Part shown: positions 1 through 6,261 of the stretch, in pieces
How the letters are laid out: the number at the start of each line of letters is the position of its first letter
How positions within the stretch are numbered: the first letter of the stretch is position 1
Origin: JAYRWN01 sp041917975
Lineage (GTDB): Bacteria > Bacteroidota > Bacteroidia > Chitinophagales > Saprospiraceae
NCBI GenBank assembly: GCA_041917975.1
Contig: JAYRWN010000303.1
Location: 1 to 6,261 of the forward strand
DNA: 6,261 bases
Direction: 5' to 3'
Made by a program: the position numbers and the translations under genes
The notes under the pieces: model-generated
Database searches by the model: none
What the model saw: only the letters and a program-made list of their open reading frames with translations
What the model was told of the DNA's origin: nothing

Positions 1-2
1 AA

Positions 3-481
3 AAATTTGTACCGGTCGATGAAAAGTTCACGGCGGAAAACATGAAAAGATTTAATCCTGCTGTAAGTTACTACCTAGAACCTTTAACAGATATTCATTT
101 TAACTCCCATTACATGGGGGAGCCGGACCCCTAATGGTGATGGGAAAACCACATATCTTTTATTAGGGAGCACTTTATTATAGCCGTTATCGCATGGCTT
201 AATTATATCAATCTCGCGACAGCCCGTACAGTCACCCGGGCAAAAGAAGTAGGCATTCGAAAAACTGTTGGTTCGCAGCGAAAGCAACTGATTATTCAAT
301 TTTTATCAGAATCTGCGTTGCTTAATCTTTTTGCCCTGGTGCTTGCATTAAATACTTGTCTTTTTTGCAATACCGGGGTTTAACAAGCTTTCAGGCCAAA
401 ACCTTTCATTTTCCTTATTCAGCACAGCAAATTTTTTAGTTAAGCCTTAGTGCAGTCTATTATGTTGCTTTTTTAGGCTAG
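3..481 (+). pseudogene. Decayed MacB/FtsX-type ABC transporter permease fragment
   Basis: This is a remnant of a two-domain permease of the MacB-like family (periplasmic core domain followed by an FtsX domain), entered mid-gene at the window edge. Frame 3 from base 3 reads the end of the periplasmic domain, including YYLEPLTDIHFNSHYMGEPD, then hits TAA at 132-134. One extra C in the CCCC run at 128-131 would explain this, because the next frame reads PNGDGKTTYLL. The reading returns to frame 3 near 166-177 with IIAVIAWLNYINLATAR and then RAKEVGIRKTVGSQRKQL, the hallmark of the first FtsX domain. Near 350-352 an extra A shifts it again, after which LVFFAIPGFNKLSGQ continues in frame 1 to a TAG at 448. 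A last piece resembling the third membrane helix (SAVYYVAFLG) lies in frame 2 and ends at TAG 479-481. The second half of the protein is absent. Family assignment is firm. Real decay is more likely than read error because of the number of lesions and the missing 3' half, but single-base indels in short runs could be assembly errors. Confidence 0.86.
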
Positions 482-539
482 ATCAGAACATGAAAAATGG
501 ACCCGGCTGCTCCACGTAACACTGTAATTAAACCAGAAG

Positions 540-573
540 AAAAAAGAGGTCGTTTTTTACGACCTCTTTTTTT
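540..573. terminator. Perfect 14-bp hairpin with T-tracts on both strands
   Basis: The left arm at 540-553 (AAAAAAGAGGTCGT) is the exact reverse complement of the right arm at 559-572, with a five-T loop at 554-558. The GC-rich core GAGGTCGT/ACGACCTC is flanked by A and T runs, so an intrinsic terminator can be read in either direction. On the + strand it would end transcription of the decayed permease. On the minus strand it lies about 240 bases beyond the stop of the regulator gene and could end the three-gene operon. The hairpin is seen directly; bidirectional use is inferred. Confidence 0.85.
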
Positions 574-814
574 ACAATGGCATCACAAATTCCTAAATTA
601 ATTCCAATAGTTTTTTGGGCTTTTTATGCCATTGCGAAAACGAGATCAAGCCCAACGTTCCTCAGATTACCTCATTGGGCCGGACCTCAAAAAAAATGAC
701 TGGTTTCTGAAGTTAATACGGTAAGATAGATGCTAAGTAATAAACAACAGTTGAGAATACCGTGACAATAGTGTGACAAAAATTTATTCTTCTGATAAAC
801 AATCTTTTATCTGT
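574..814. other. Non-coding stretch between terminator and regulator gene
   Basis: With the eroded end of the permease remnant this makes a gap of more than 300 bases without an intact gene. No tRNA, known RNA or convincing coding sequence was seen. It holds a 9-bp inverted repeat (CAATGGCAT 575-583 and ATGCCATTG 626-634), an interleaved 8-bp one (TTGGGCTT 615-622 and AAGCCCAA 648-655), two copies of GTGACAA one helical turn apart (762-768 and 773-779), and a weak AT-rich hairpin right after the regulator stop (GATAAA 794-799 with TTTATC 806-811). A 32-codon open frame at 626-724 has no recognisable product. The stretch is probably the 3' untranslated region of the minus-strand operon. Confidence 0.6.
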
Positions 815-2575
815 CTAAATAGTAGGGTGATTTTTAAGTTTGGACAGACGGATGAGGTATTCTTTAATGTCTTGTGAAGGCTTCAAGGATAATCGCTCAC
901 GCAGCCTTTGCCGGTTTTTGCGTACGGAATCGACACTGATGCCTTGCATAGCAGCCATGTCCTTATGGTCAATATTTAGGTAAATTAACGCAGCCATACG
1001 CAATTCACTTTTGGTTATATCTGAAAACAATTGTTGGAGGTGTTCTAAAAAACCGGGATGTGTTTTATCAAACAGCGTTTTAAAAGTATCCCACTCCTCC
1101 TCTGTAAGAATGGTTTTTTGCAACAATTCATTCTCCTTCGTTGATTGTAAGGATATCAACTGACTATGTAACTGGTCGATCAAGGCGTTTTTCTCAATAA
1201 CATGGTCTGTAAACCGCCGTAACTGCTCATGAGCTTGTTCTATCACTGCCTGGTGTCTTAGGTTCTTCTCTTTTAACAAGACCTCGTTATGTTTGTAAAT
1301 TATTTTTTTACGATTTATCAACAATAGACCTACCAGCGCTCCCGAGATTACAATCCCTAATAAGAGTATCCATCGTGTACGTGCCGCTTTTCTAGAACGT
1401 TGCAGGTCCAATAACCGCTCCTGGTTAGTCTCCAGCGCCAGCTTGGCTTGCAGATATTCATAGCGGTTGTTATCTGCTAAGCGTACTTTAGCGGACTCCA
1501 AGTCACGATACTTGCCCGTGTAATACAGAGCCTTTTCAAAATTTTGTTTGACCAGGTAAAGTTCGCCCAGGTATTTATAAATATTGATGGCATCTTCCGG
1601 ATAAGGACTCTTTTCCATGATCTCTTTTGCTGATAACAATAGTTGTTCAGCATGGTCAACTTGTCCTTTTTTATAAAATGCAACTCCCAGGAGATATTTT
1701 GAAATGGCTACCAAGTCAATGTCATTTATGGAATCACCAAAATTCATTAAATGTTTTGCGGTTGAGAATAGCGTATCGAATTTTCCGGATTCTAAAAAGA
1801 GGTTGTTAAGATTGACTTGGGTGATCAGTAACCAATCTTGCCGAGCTAAAGAATCGGCTCTTTTTAAGTTAGCCGTGTAATATTGATATGCGGTGTCATA
1901 TTGTTTAAGGTTCTGATGACTCAGACCTAAAGTATTGTTAGCAAATAAATAATATAATTCGGGAGATTGATGGTCATCATGGTTGTTAAAATATTCCAGA
2001 TAAGTAATCGCGTCCTGATAATTGCGTGTTTTGTACAACCACTCACCGACAGCCCAGTGCTGTAAACTAATAGACGGAAAATGTATGAAACCCACACTTT
2101 TAGCCAGTTCAATGCTCTTTAAACCATACCATAGCGCCGGCTCAATTTTTTGATGGTCATTGTAAAGTTGGCTAATCCACCGGCATAATTCGCTGAGTAA
2201 TTGCTGGTCCTCCAGGCCATAGGCCAATTCTATAGCCTTATTGAGGTGGTAGAAGGATTGTTCTGATTCTAAAGAATCCCTTCCCTCGGTATAGTGCAGC
2301 CTTAACCCGAGCAATTGATGACTCCGACATTTTTGGCGCTGATTTGTGATGGATGGAAGATCATGACTTAAATGTTGAAAAAACTGACTTTGGAACGAGG
2401 TATCCATACTCAATAATGAATCGCGCCAGTGGTCAAATAGTTTGGTTTGTTCGGTACCCTTAGTTTTGTATACTTTTAGATTGGTTTGATAAAAATGATG
2501 TGGATGTGGTTGTGCACTTAGAACACTAATCCAGCAAATATATAGTGCAATAAGCAGTCCGGATTTGACGATCAT
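815..2575 (-). CDS. Membrane-anchored TPR regulator with LuxR-like HTH
   Basis: This 586-residue protein is probably a one-piece transmembrane transcription regulator. It opens with a signal-like hydrophobic segment (residues about 5-21, ending LSAQ). A helical region follows to about residue 360 with TPR-like units, for example around 185-240 (NYQDAITYLEYF, QYDTAYQYYTANL) and 290-355 (GQVDHAEQLLLSAKE, NFEKALYYTGKYRDL). After charged, coiled-coil-like helix come a single membrane helix (about 402-420, WILLLGIVISGALVGLLLI), a second coiled coil (about 425-490), and a C-terminal domain with the conserved block TEEEWDTFKTLFDKTHPGFL (491-510) and a LuxR/sigma-like HTH (about 519-563, with AAMQGISVDSVRKNRQRLRE). 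By topology the TPRs would be periplasmic and the HTH cytoplasmic. No receiver or kinase domain is present. It starts 14 bases after the permease stop, so it is probably cotranscribed with the transporter and may regulate it or respond to its substrate. Its target and signal are unknown. The upstream sequence is A-rich with no clear Shine-Dalgarno. Confidence 0.88.
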   Translation of the reverse strand: MIVKSGLLIALYICWISVLSAQPHPHHFYQTNLKVYKTKGTEQTKLFDHWRDSLLSMDTSFQSQFFQHLSHDLPSITNQRQKCRSHQLLGLRLHYTEGRDSLESEQSFYHLNKAIELAYGLEDQQLLSELCRWISQLYNDHQKIEPALWYGLKSIELAKSVGFIHFPSISLQHWAVGEWLYKTRNYQDAITYLEYFNNHDDHQSPELYYLFANNTLGLSHQNLKQYDTAYQYYTANLKRADSLARQDWLLITQVNLNNLFLESGKFDTLFSTAKHLMNFGDSINDIDLVAISKYLLGVAFYKKGQVDHAEQLLLSAKEIMEKSPYPEDAINIYKYLGELYLVKQNFEKALYYTGKYRDLESAKVRLADNNRYEYLQAKLALETNQERLLDLQRSRKAARTRWILLLGIVISGALVGLLLINRKKIIYKHNEVLLKEKNLRHQAVIEQAHEQLRRFTDHVIEKNALIDQLHSQLISLQSTKENELLQKTILTEEEWDTFKTLFDKTHPGFLEHLQQLFSDITKSELRMAALIYLNIDHKDMAAMQGISVDSVRKNRQRLRERLSLKPSQDIKEYLIRLSKLKNHPTI

Positions 2576-2589
2576 TTTTAAGTTAAGGA

Positions 2590-5127
2590 CTAATCGACTT
2601 CTTTACGCAATACTTCTAATGGTGGTTTTGTAACTACTTCCCTGCTATTGAACAATCCAATGGCCACAGTCAGTAAAATTACCAGTAATAAAATTATTAT
2701 TAAAGGTAGCCAATTCAGATAAAACTCCAGCTCAAATTGAAATTTAGCTAACAGGAAACTAGCTACCAATGCAATGGAAATACCGGTCATCGCTGAGAAA
2801 AATCCCAGAAGTGAATATTCAGCTAAATTGATCATGAAGATTTGGCGCTTTTTAGCTCCCAGCGTACGCAAAATTACACTTTCATTAATTCGTTGATATT
2901 TACTGAGCATTAAAGAACTGATCAATACAATTAAACCGGTCAGAATGCTAAAAATAGCCATGAACTGCACAACTAACGACACTTTCCGCAAAATGTCAGA
3001 CAACGTGGATAAAATCATCCCCAGATCAACCAGGGATACATTGGGAAATGCTTTGACAACGGACCGCCGATACATTGCGGTAGTTTCTACATTGGGCGAT
3101 TTAGTTACCAATACTTGAAATTGTGGCGCTTGTTCCAGGACTCCCACAGGAAAGATGATAAAAAAGCGCGTTCTCATTTTAGTAAAATCTATCTTTCGCA
3201 AACTGGAAACATACGTAGTCAAAAGAGCGCCCTGAACATTAAAGACAATTTCATCGCCAATATCTACGTCCAAATTTTCGGCGAAACCTTCGTCTAAAGA
3301 AATAAATATGGAATCAGTAGGGCTCTTGATACGACCGACGAACGTTCCTTTCGTGAGTTCTTCATATGCATCAATGGTGTCACGGAAGGTCACTCTTGCT
3401 TCCCGATTATAGGCCCAGGACCGGGCTTTCGAAGTAGTATCAGCTACCCATTCGGCTTTAGTACGACCTTTCCAAGCCTCGATACGCATGGTCACGATAG
3501 GTACTTGTTGTATAATGGGCATATTGTATTGCGCAGTAATAGAAGCCAACGAATCTTTTTGATCCGGCTCGATGCCGAACAGAATCATGTTGGGTTGGTT
3601 GCCGGCATCCATTTGGGCCACATTATTGAGTATTAAACCTTGGATGACGAAAAGTGTAGTAAGAATAGTGGTCCCTAAGCCAATGGACACCAGCAAGGTT
3701 TGGGTTTGATTATTTGGCCTGAAAAGATTGGAAATACCTTGACGTAAAACAAAGTTCCAGCGCCGGGGAAAATACTTTTGGACTCCCCACATCAACAATT
3801 TTGTGGTTAAAAATAAAATCACATACGCTACCACCAAACCTAAGGTAAAGATTCCGGCATCGGCAAATTTGCCGGTGAGCCACCATAAACTTAAGAGCAT
3901 AAAAACAATGATCCCCAAGCCTAAACTTATCCGTAAAGATTTTTGCCGGGTTGAACGACTGACAGCATCAACTCTGATAGCCTGTAAAGGACTGATATCT
4001 AATATTGAGAACAAGGGCAGTAATGAAAATAGAACGGTAGTAATCAGCCCAATACTTAGCCCTTCAGCAACGGCTTTCCAGGAAAAAACGGTTTCTACCT
4101 GGTAAGGTAAAAAATCAGCCAAAACATATGGTAAGATGCTTTGGATGATCACACCTAAAGCTGTACCTACAACGGCCCCGACAAAGCCTAATACAAAGAT
4201 CTGAGCCAAATAAATAAACATGGCATCACGGCCGGGCATGCCCAGACACCTGAAAATAGCGATGGAACTAATTTTATTGCGTAAATAAATATACACGCTG
4301 CTGGCCACTCCAATACACCCTAATAGCAGAGATACCAGAGCCACCAAATTGAGAAAGTTATTTAATGAACCGAATGCGTCCTGCAGATCTTCTTTTCGAT
4401 CATCCACAGTTTGGATCCGCATATTATCAATTCTAAACAAGTTTTGGTGTTGTTCTTTCCATTCGTTGGCCTTAAACCCTTCGGGGGTCTTGAGGAAATA
4501 CGAATAATTAATCAAACTGCCTGGTTGAATCAGTCCCGTTGAAAGGATAGAGGACATGGGTAAATAAATAGTCGGCGCAAATCCCGAACCCATGTCTTGC
4601 CCACCAAAGGCATTTAGCAAACGCCCGGCGATGATGACCGTTAATTCTCCTAGTTTTAAACTATCCCCAGTTTTTAACCCTTGTTGAATCATCATGCCGT
4701 CATCAACCAATACTGCTGGCTTGGTTCTAAATGCTGTGGAAGCTTCTGGTGGATCGGATTTTAATACCCCGTAAAAAGGAAAATTACCCTCTATGGCCTT
4801 AATTCTGACAAACTGGGTTTCATCGTTACCAGGCAGGTAGGCCATCGAAAATAGCTCTTTTTCGCTGGCCATTTCTCCACCAATACTATCCAATGCATTC
4901 AGGATGTTTTCTGATGCCTCCCGATTACCGCTGATGACCAGATCAGCCCCTTGCAGCGAAGCAGCCTGTCTATCCAAGTCACGGGTGATGCTGTAATTAA
5001 ATGAATTTATGGCTACCAATGCGGTTATACCAAGCACAATGGAGGACATAAATAACAACAATTTGCTGCGATTTTTGCGACTATCTCGCCAGGCAGTCCG
5101 CCATAGGAAACCGTAATTCGTTGCCAT
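2590..5127 (-). CDS. YbbP-like FtsX-family ABC transporter permease
   Basis: This 845-residue inner-membrane permease has the YbbP layout of about ten membrane helices. One N-terminal helix (about 22-41) follows the cytoplasmic FLWRTAWRDSRKNRSK. Next comes a large periplasmic domain (about 45-255), then a first FtsX domain with helices near 258-282, 302-330 and 352-378 and the loop IAIFRCLGMPGRDAMF (289-304). Further helices lie near 399-417, 425-446 and 476-500. A second periplasmic domain (about 505-715) precedes a second FtsX domain with helices near 717-740, 767-795 and 804-827 and the matching loop ESVILRTLGAKKRQIF (749-764). Both loops are where such permeases contact their ATPase. The length is near that of E. 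coli YbbP (about 800). It starts 8 bases after the ATPase stop, so the two almost surely form one transporter. Relatives act in lipoprotein release, efflux or cell-wall control, so the substrate cannot be named from sequence. The reading frame is intact, unlike the permease remnant at the left edge. Confidence 0.95.
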   Translation of the reverse strand: MATNYGFLWRTAWRDSRKNRSKLLLFMSSIVLGITALVAINSFNYSITRDLDRQAASLQGADLVISGNREASENILNALDSIGGEMASEKELFSMAYLPGNDETQFVRIKAIEGNFPFYGVLKSDPPEASTAFRTKPAVLVDDGMMIQQGLKTGDSLKLGELTVIIAGRLLNAFGGQDMGSGFAPTIYLPMSSILSTGLIQPGSLINYSYFLKTPEGFKANEWKEQHQNLFRIDNMRIQTVDDRKEDLQDAFGSLNNFLNLVALVSLLLGCIGVASSVYIYLRNKISSIAIFRCLGMPGRDAMFIYLAQIFVLGFVGAVVGTALGVIIQSILPYVLADFLPYQVETVFSWKAVAEGLSIGLITTVLFSLLPLFSILDISPLQAIRVDAVSRSTRQKSLRISLGLGIIVFMLLSLWWLTGKFADAGIFTLGLVVAYVILFLTTKLLMWGVQKYFPRRWNFVLRQGISNLFRPNNQTQTLLVSIGLGTTILTTLFVIQGLILNNVAQMDAGNQPNMILFGIEPDQKDSLASITAQYNMPIIQQVPIVTMRIEAWKGRTKAEWVADTTSKARSWAYNREARVTFRDTIDAYEELTKGTFVGRIKSPTDSIFISLDEGFAENLDVDIGDEIVFNVQGALLTTYVSSLRKIDFTKMRTRFFIIFPVGVLEQAPQFQVLVTKSPNVETTAMYRRSVVKAFPNVSLVDLGMILSTLSDILRKVSLVVQFMAIFSILTGLIVLISSLMLSKYQRINESVILRTLGAKKRQIFMINLAEYSLLGFFSAMTGISIALVASFLLAKFQFELEFYLNWLPLIIILLLVILLTVAIGLFNSREVVTKPPLEVLRKEVD

Positions 5128-5135
5128 GAAAAAAA

Positions 5136-5819
5136 TTAACGTAGTTTTTGATCCCGGATGATATGTCCACCTTTAAGCTGAATAATCCGTCCGGTCTTCT
5201 CAGCCAGTTCTAAATCGTGAGTGACTATAATAAGGGTAGTTCCTTTTTCACGGTTAAGTTCAAACATTAAAGCCTCAATATAAGCACCGGTTTCTTCATC
5301 CAGATTTCCGGTTGGCTCATCGGCAAAAAGCAGTTTTGGTTCATTGCTAAAGGCCCGGGCTAAAGAAACCCTTTGCTGTTCACCACCGGATAATTGGCTG
5401 GGGTAGTGATCCATTCTTTCGGAAAGACCTACACGAGCTAATAATTCTCTGGCTTTCTGTTCAGGATTGGAATGGCCCTTCAATTCTAAAGGAATCATCA
5501 CGTTTTCCAGGGCCGTTAGGGTTGGGATTAATTGGAAATTTTGAAAGATAAATCCGACATATTCATTGCGCAAATGAGCTAATTCATCTTCAGATAATAT
5601 GGTCAGATCGTGGTCATAAAGTTTTATAACACCGGTACTGGTTTGATCCAATCCGGCACATAATCCTAACAAAGTAGTTTTACCAGAACCGGAAGGCCCG
5701 ACAATTGCTAAAGTTTCTCCCTCATTAACTGCAAACGATACATCGTGTAAGACAGTCAGCTGCCCTGTAACGCTTTGATAATTTTTGGTAAGGTGGTCAG
5801 CGACCAGGATATTGCGCAT
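5136..5819 (-). CDS. ABC transporter ATPase, YbbA/LolD/MacB class
   Basis: This 227-residue cytoplasmic ATPase is full length and powers the permease encoded just downstream. All the key motifs are present: Walker A GPSGSGKT (41-48), Q-loop glutamine at 93 in FIFQNFQLIP, signature LSGGEQQR (143-150), Walker B LLFADEP (163-169) with the catalytic glutamate at 168, D-loop NLDEETG (172-178) and switch histidine at 201 in VTHD. The segment FQNFQLIPTLTALENVMIPLEL is typical of the YbbA, LolD and MacB ATPases that pair with FtsX-like, mechanotransmission-type permeases. It is first in a probable three-gene operon and faces the esterase gene. The chosen ATG fits the usual N-terminus (a strand leading into LTKNYQ) and has GAGGAA ten bases upstream. 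YbbA is favoured over LolD because of the YbbP-like partner and the tesA-like neighbour, although the gene symbol is not certain in this phylum. Confidence 0.96.
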   Translation of the reverse strand: MRNILVADHLTKNYQSVTGQLTVLHDVSFAVNEGETLAIVGPSGSGKTTLLGLCAGLDQTSTGVIKLYDHDLTILSEDELAHLRNEYVGFIFQNFQLIPTLTALENVMIPLELKGHSNPEQKARELLARVGLSERMDHYPSQLSGGEQQRVSLARAFSNEPKLLFADEPTGNLDEETGAYIEALMFELNREKGTTLIIVTHDLELAEKTGRIIQLKGGHIIRDQKLR

Positions 5820-5914
5820 ATTTTTTTAATTCCTCAACTCAAAGAAACAATTCAGAGGAAAAAAGATTAGAATAATAGACAAAATTGATTTTTTTTAGGA
5901 TTAAATCGAAAGAA
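5820..5914. promoter_or_regulatory. Divergent intergenic region, ATPase operon versus esterase
   Basis: These 95 very AT-rich bases separate two divergent starts and must hold the promoter of the minus-strand transporter operon and probably that of the + strand esterase. I could not place a confident Bacteroidota-type promoter (TTTG and TAnnTTTG boxes) on either strand. A 6-bp inverted repeat (TTCCTC 5830-5835 and GAGGAA 5855-5860) is present but too short to call an operator. Confidence 0.5.
5830..5835 (-). promoter_or_regulatory. Possible ribosome binding site of the ATPase gene
   Basis: On the minus strand GAGGAA is followed by ten A/T-rich bases and then the ATG at 5819. This is the only start in the window with a Shine-Dalgarno-like purine motif at a usable, slightly long, distance. 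The other starts lie in A-rich leaders without one, which is common in Bacteroidota, so its importance is uncertain. Confidence 0.35.
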
Positions 5915-6261
5915 ATGCAGGTTCAAAATACATTTTACTATTGGGCATTTTCGGCATTAGCCTTCTGGGGTGCTTGCCGCAACGCTGAAAAATCGCCAGA
6001 CGCTTTAAAAGACACTCAGGTTCAGCTTGTAGAAAAAGATTCCACAGTCATGGTAAAAACGAAGAAAACGATTGTGTTTTTTGGCAACAGTCTGACCGCC
6101 GGCTATGGATTGGAAGAGGAACAATCGTTCCCGTCGGTGATCCAGAAAAGAATAGATTCATTAAGGATGCCTTTTGTGGTGGTCAACGCTGGTTTGAGTG
6201 GAGAGACTAGTGCTGGTGGTAATTCGCGCATTGATTGGGTGCTAAAGCAGGACATGGATCT
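5915..6261 (+). CDS. TesA-like GDSL/SGNH esterase, probable lipoprotein (partial)
   Basis: The gene runs off the right edge, leaving 115 codons. It starts MQVQNTFYYWAFSALAFWGAC, a short hydrophobic leader ending at Cys21, which suggests a lipoprotein. The residue at -3 is Trp rather than the usual Leu, so the lipobox is imperfect. A linker of about 30 residues follows. The SGNH hydrolase block I is IVFFGNSLTAGYGLE (53-67) with the probable nucleophile Ser59, and block II is VNAGLSGETSAGG (90-102) with the oxyanion-hole glycine. The blocks with the conserved Asn and the catalytic Asp-His lie beyond the window. The order and wording match TesA (thioesterase I / arylesterase / lysophospholipase L1), which hydrolyses acyl esters in the periplasm. 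Asn replaces Asp in the GDSL motif, a change tolerated in many family members. It is divergent from the ybbA-like gene, as tesA is in E. coli. An internal ATG at codon 46 would remove the leader, so the upstream start is preferred. Confidence 0.9.
   Translation, partial: MQVQNTFYYWAFSALAFWGACRNAEKSPDALKDTQVQLVEKDSTVMVKTKKTIVFFGNSLTAGYGLEEEQSFPSVIQKRIDSLRMPFVVVNAGLSGETSAGGNSRIDWVLKQDMD

Noticed and set aside
84..299. A 71-codon minus-strand open frame opposite the permease remnant
   Set aside because: It is antisense to sequence with clear permease similarity, is cysteine-rich and low in complexity of function, and resembles no known family.
626..724. A 32-codon + strand open frame (starting MPLRKRDQAQRSSDY)
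   Set aside because: It is short, has no ribosome binding site and no recognisable similarity. Its start lies inside an inverted repeat. I could not link it to the permease remnant.
794..811. AT-rich hairpin (GATAAA / TTTATC) three bases after the regulator stop
   Set aside because: Its six-bp stem is mostly A/T and it has no immediate T-tract on the minus strand, so it is a poor terminator beside the one at 540-573.
3803..4105. A 100-codon + strand open frame within the permease gene
   Set aside because: It is the antisense shadow of a well-supported 845-residue permease and resembles no known protein.
5830..5860. Inverted repeat TTCCTC / GAGGAA as an operator for the divergent genes
   Set aside because: There are only six paired bases with a 19-base spacer, and one arm is better explained as a ribosome binding site.
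1..6261. CRISPR array, insertion sequence, tRNA or phage/defence genes
   Set aside because: No spaced repeats, transposase motifs, terminal repeats or cloverleaf-like sequence were seen on either strand.

Overview
The window looks like chromosomal DNA from a moderately AT-rich member of the Bacteroidota, plausibly Saprospiraceae or a relative. The evidence is the protein types rather than any marker gene: a MacB-like permease remnant with the sequence style common in that phylum, a TPR / transmembrane / LuxR-type helix-turn-helix regulator of a kind common there, and A-rich start contexts mostly without a strong Shine-Dalgarno. The taxonomic call is inference.

Left part (1-814). The + strand carries the wreck of a MacB/FtsX-type ABC transporter permease (about 3-481). 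Its protein similarity can be followed only by changing frame several times, and it stops after the first FtsX domain. A perfect hairpin with T-tracts on both strands (540-573) follows. The stretch 574-814 has no convincing gene, only a few short inverted and direct repeats.

Middle and right (815-5819). Three tightly packed genes lie on the minus strand, read from right to left: an ABC transporter ATPase (YbbA/LolD/MacB class, 5136-5819), a large YbbP-like FtsX-family permease (2590-5127), and a membrane-anchored TPR regulator with a C-terminal LuxR-like DNA-binding domain (815-2575). Gaps of 8 and 14 bases argue for one operon.

Right edge (5915-6261). A GDSL/SGNH-type esterase of the TesA (arylesterase / lysophospholipase L1) kind starts on the + strand, divergent from the ATPase across 95 bases, and runs off the window. 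Divergent tesA next to ybbA-ybbP is a known conserved arrangement (as in E. coli), so this is a familiar module. The transporter probably handles lipid-like or membrane-associated substrates and the esterase hydrolyses ester lipids, but the substrate is not known. The less usual part is the regulator at the operon's end: it would place a periplasmic TPR sensor and a cytoplasmic DNA-binding domain on one polypeptide made together with the transporter. I did not find a clearly new biological system in this window.
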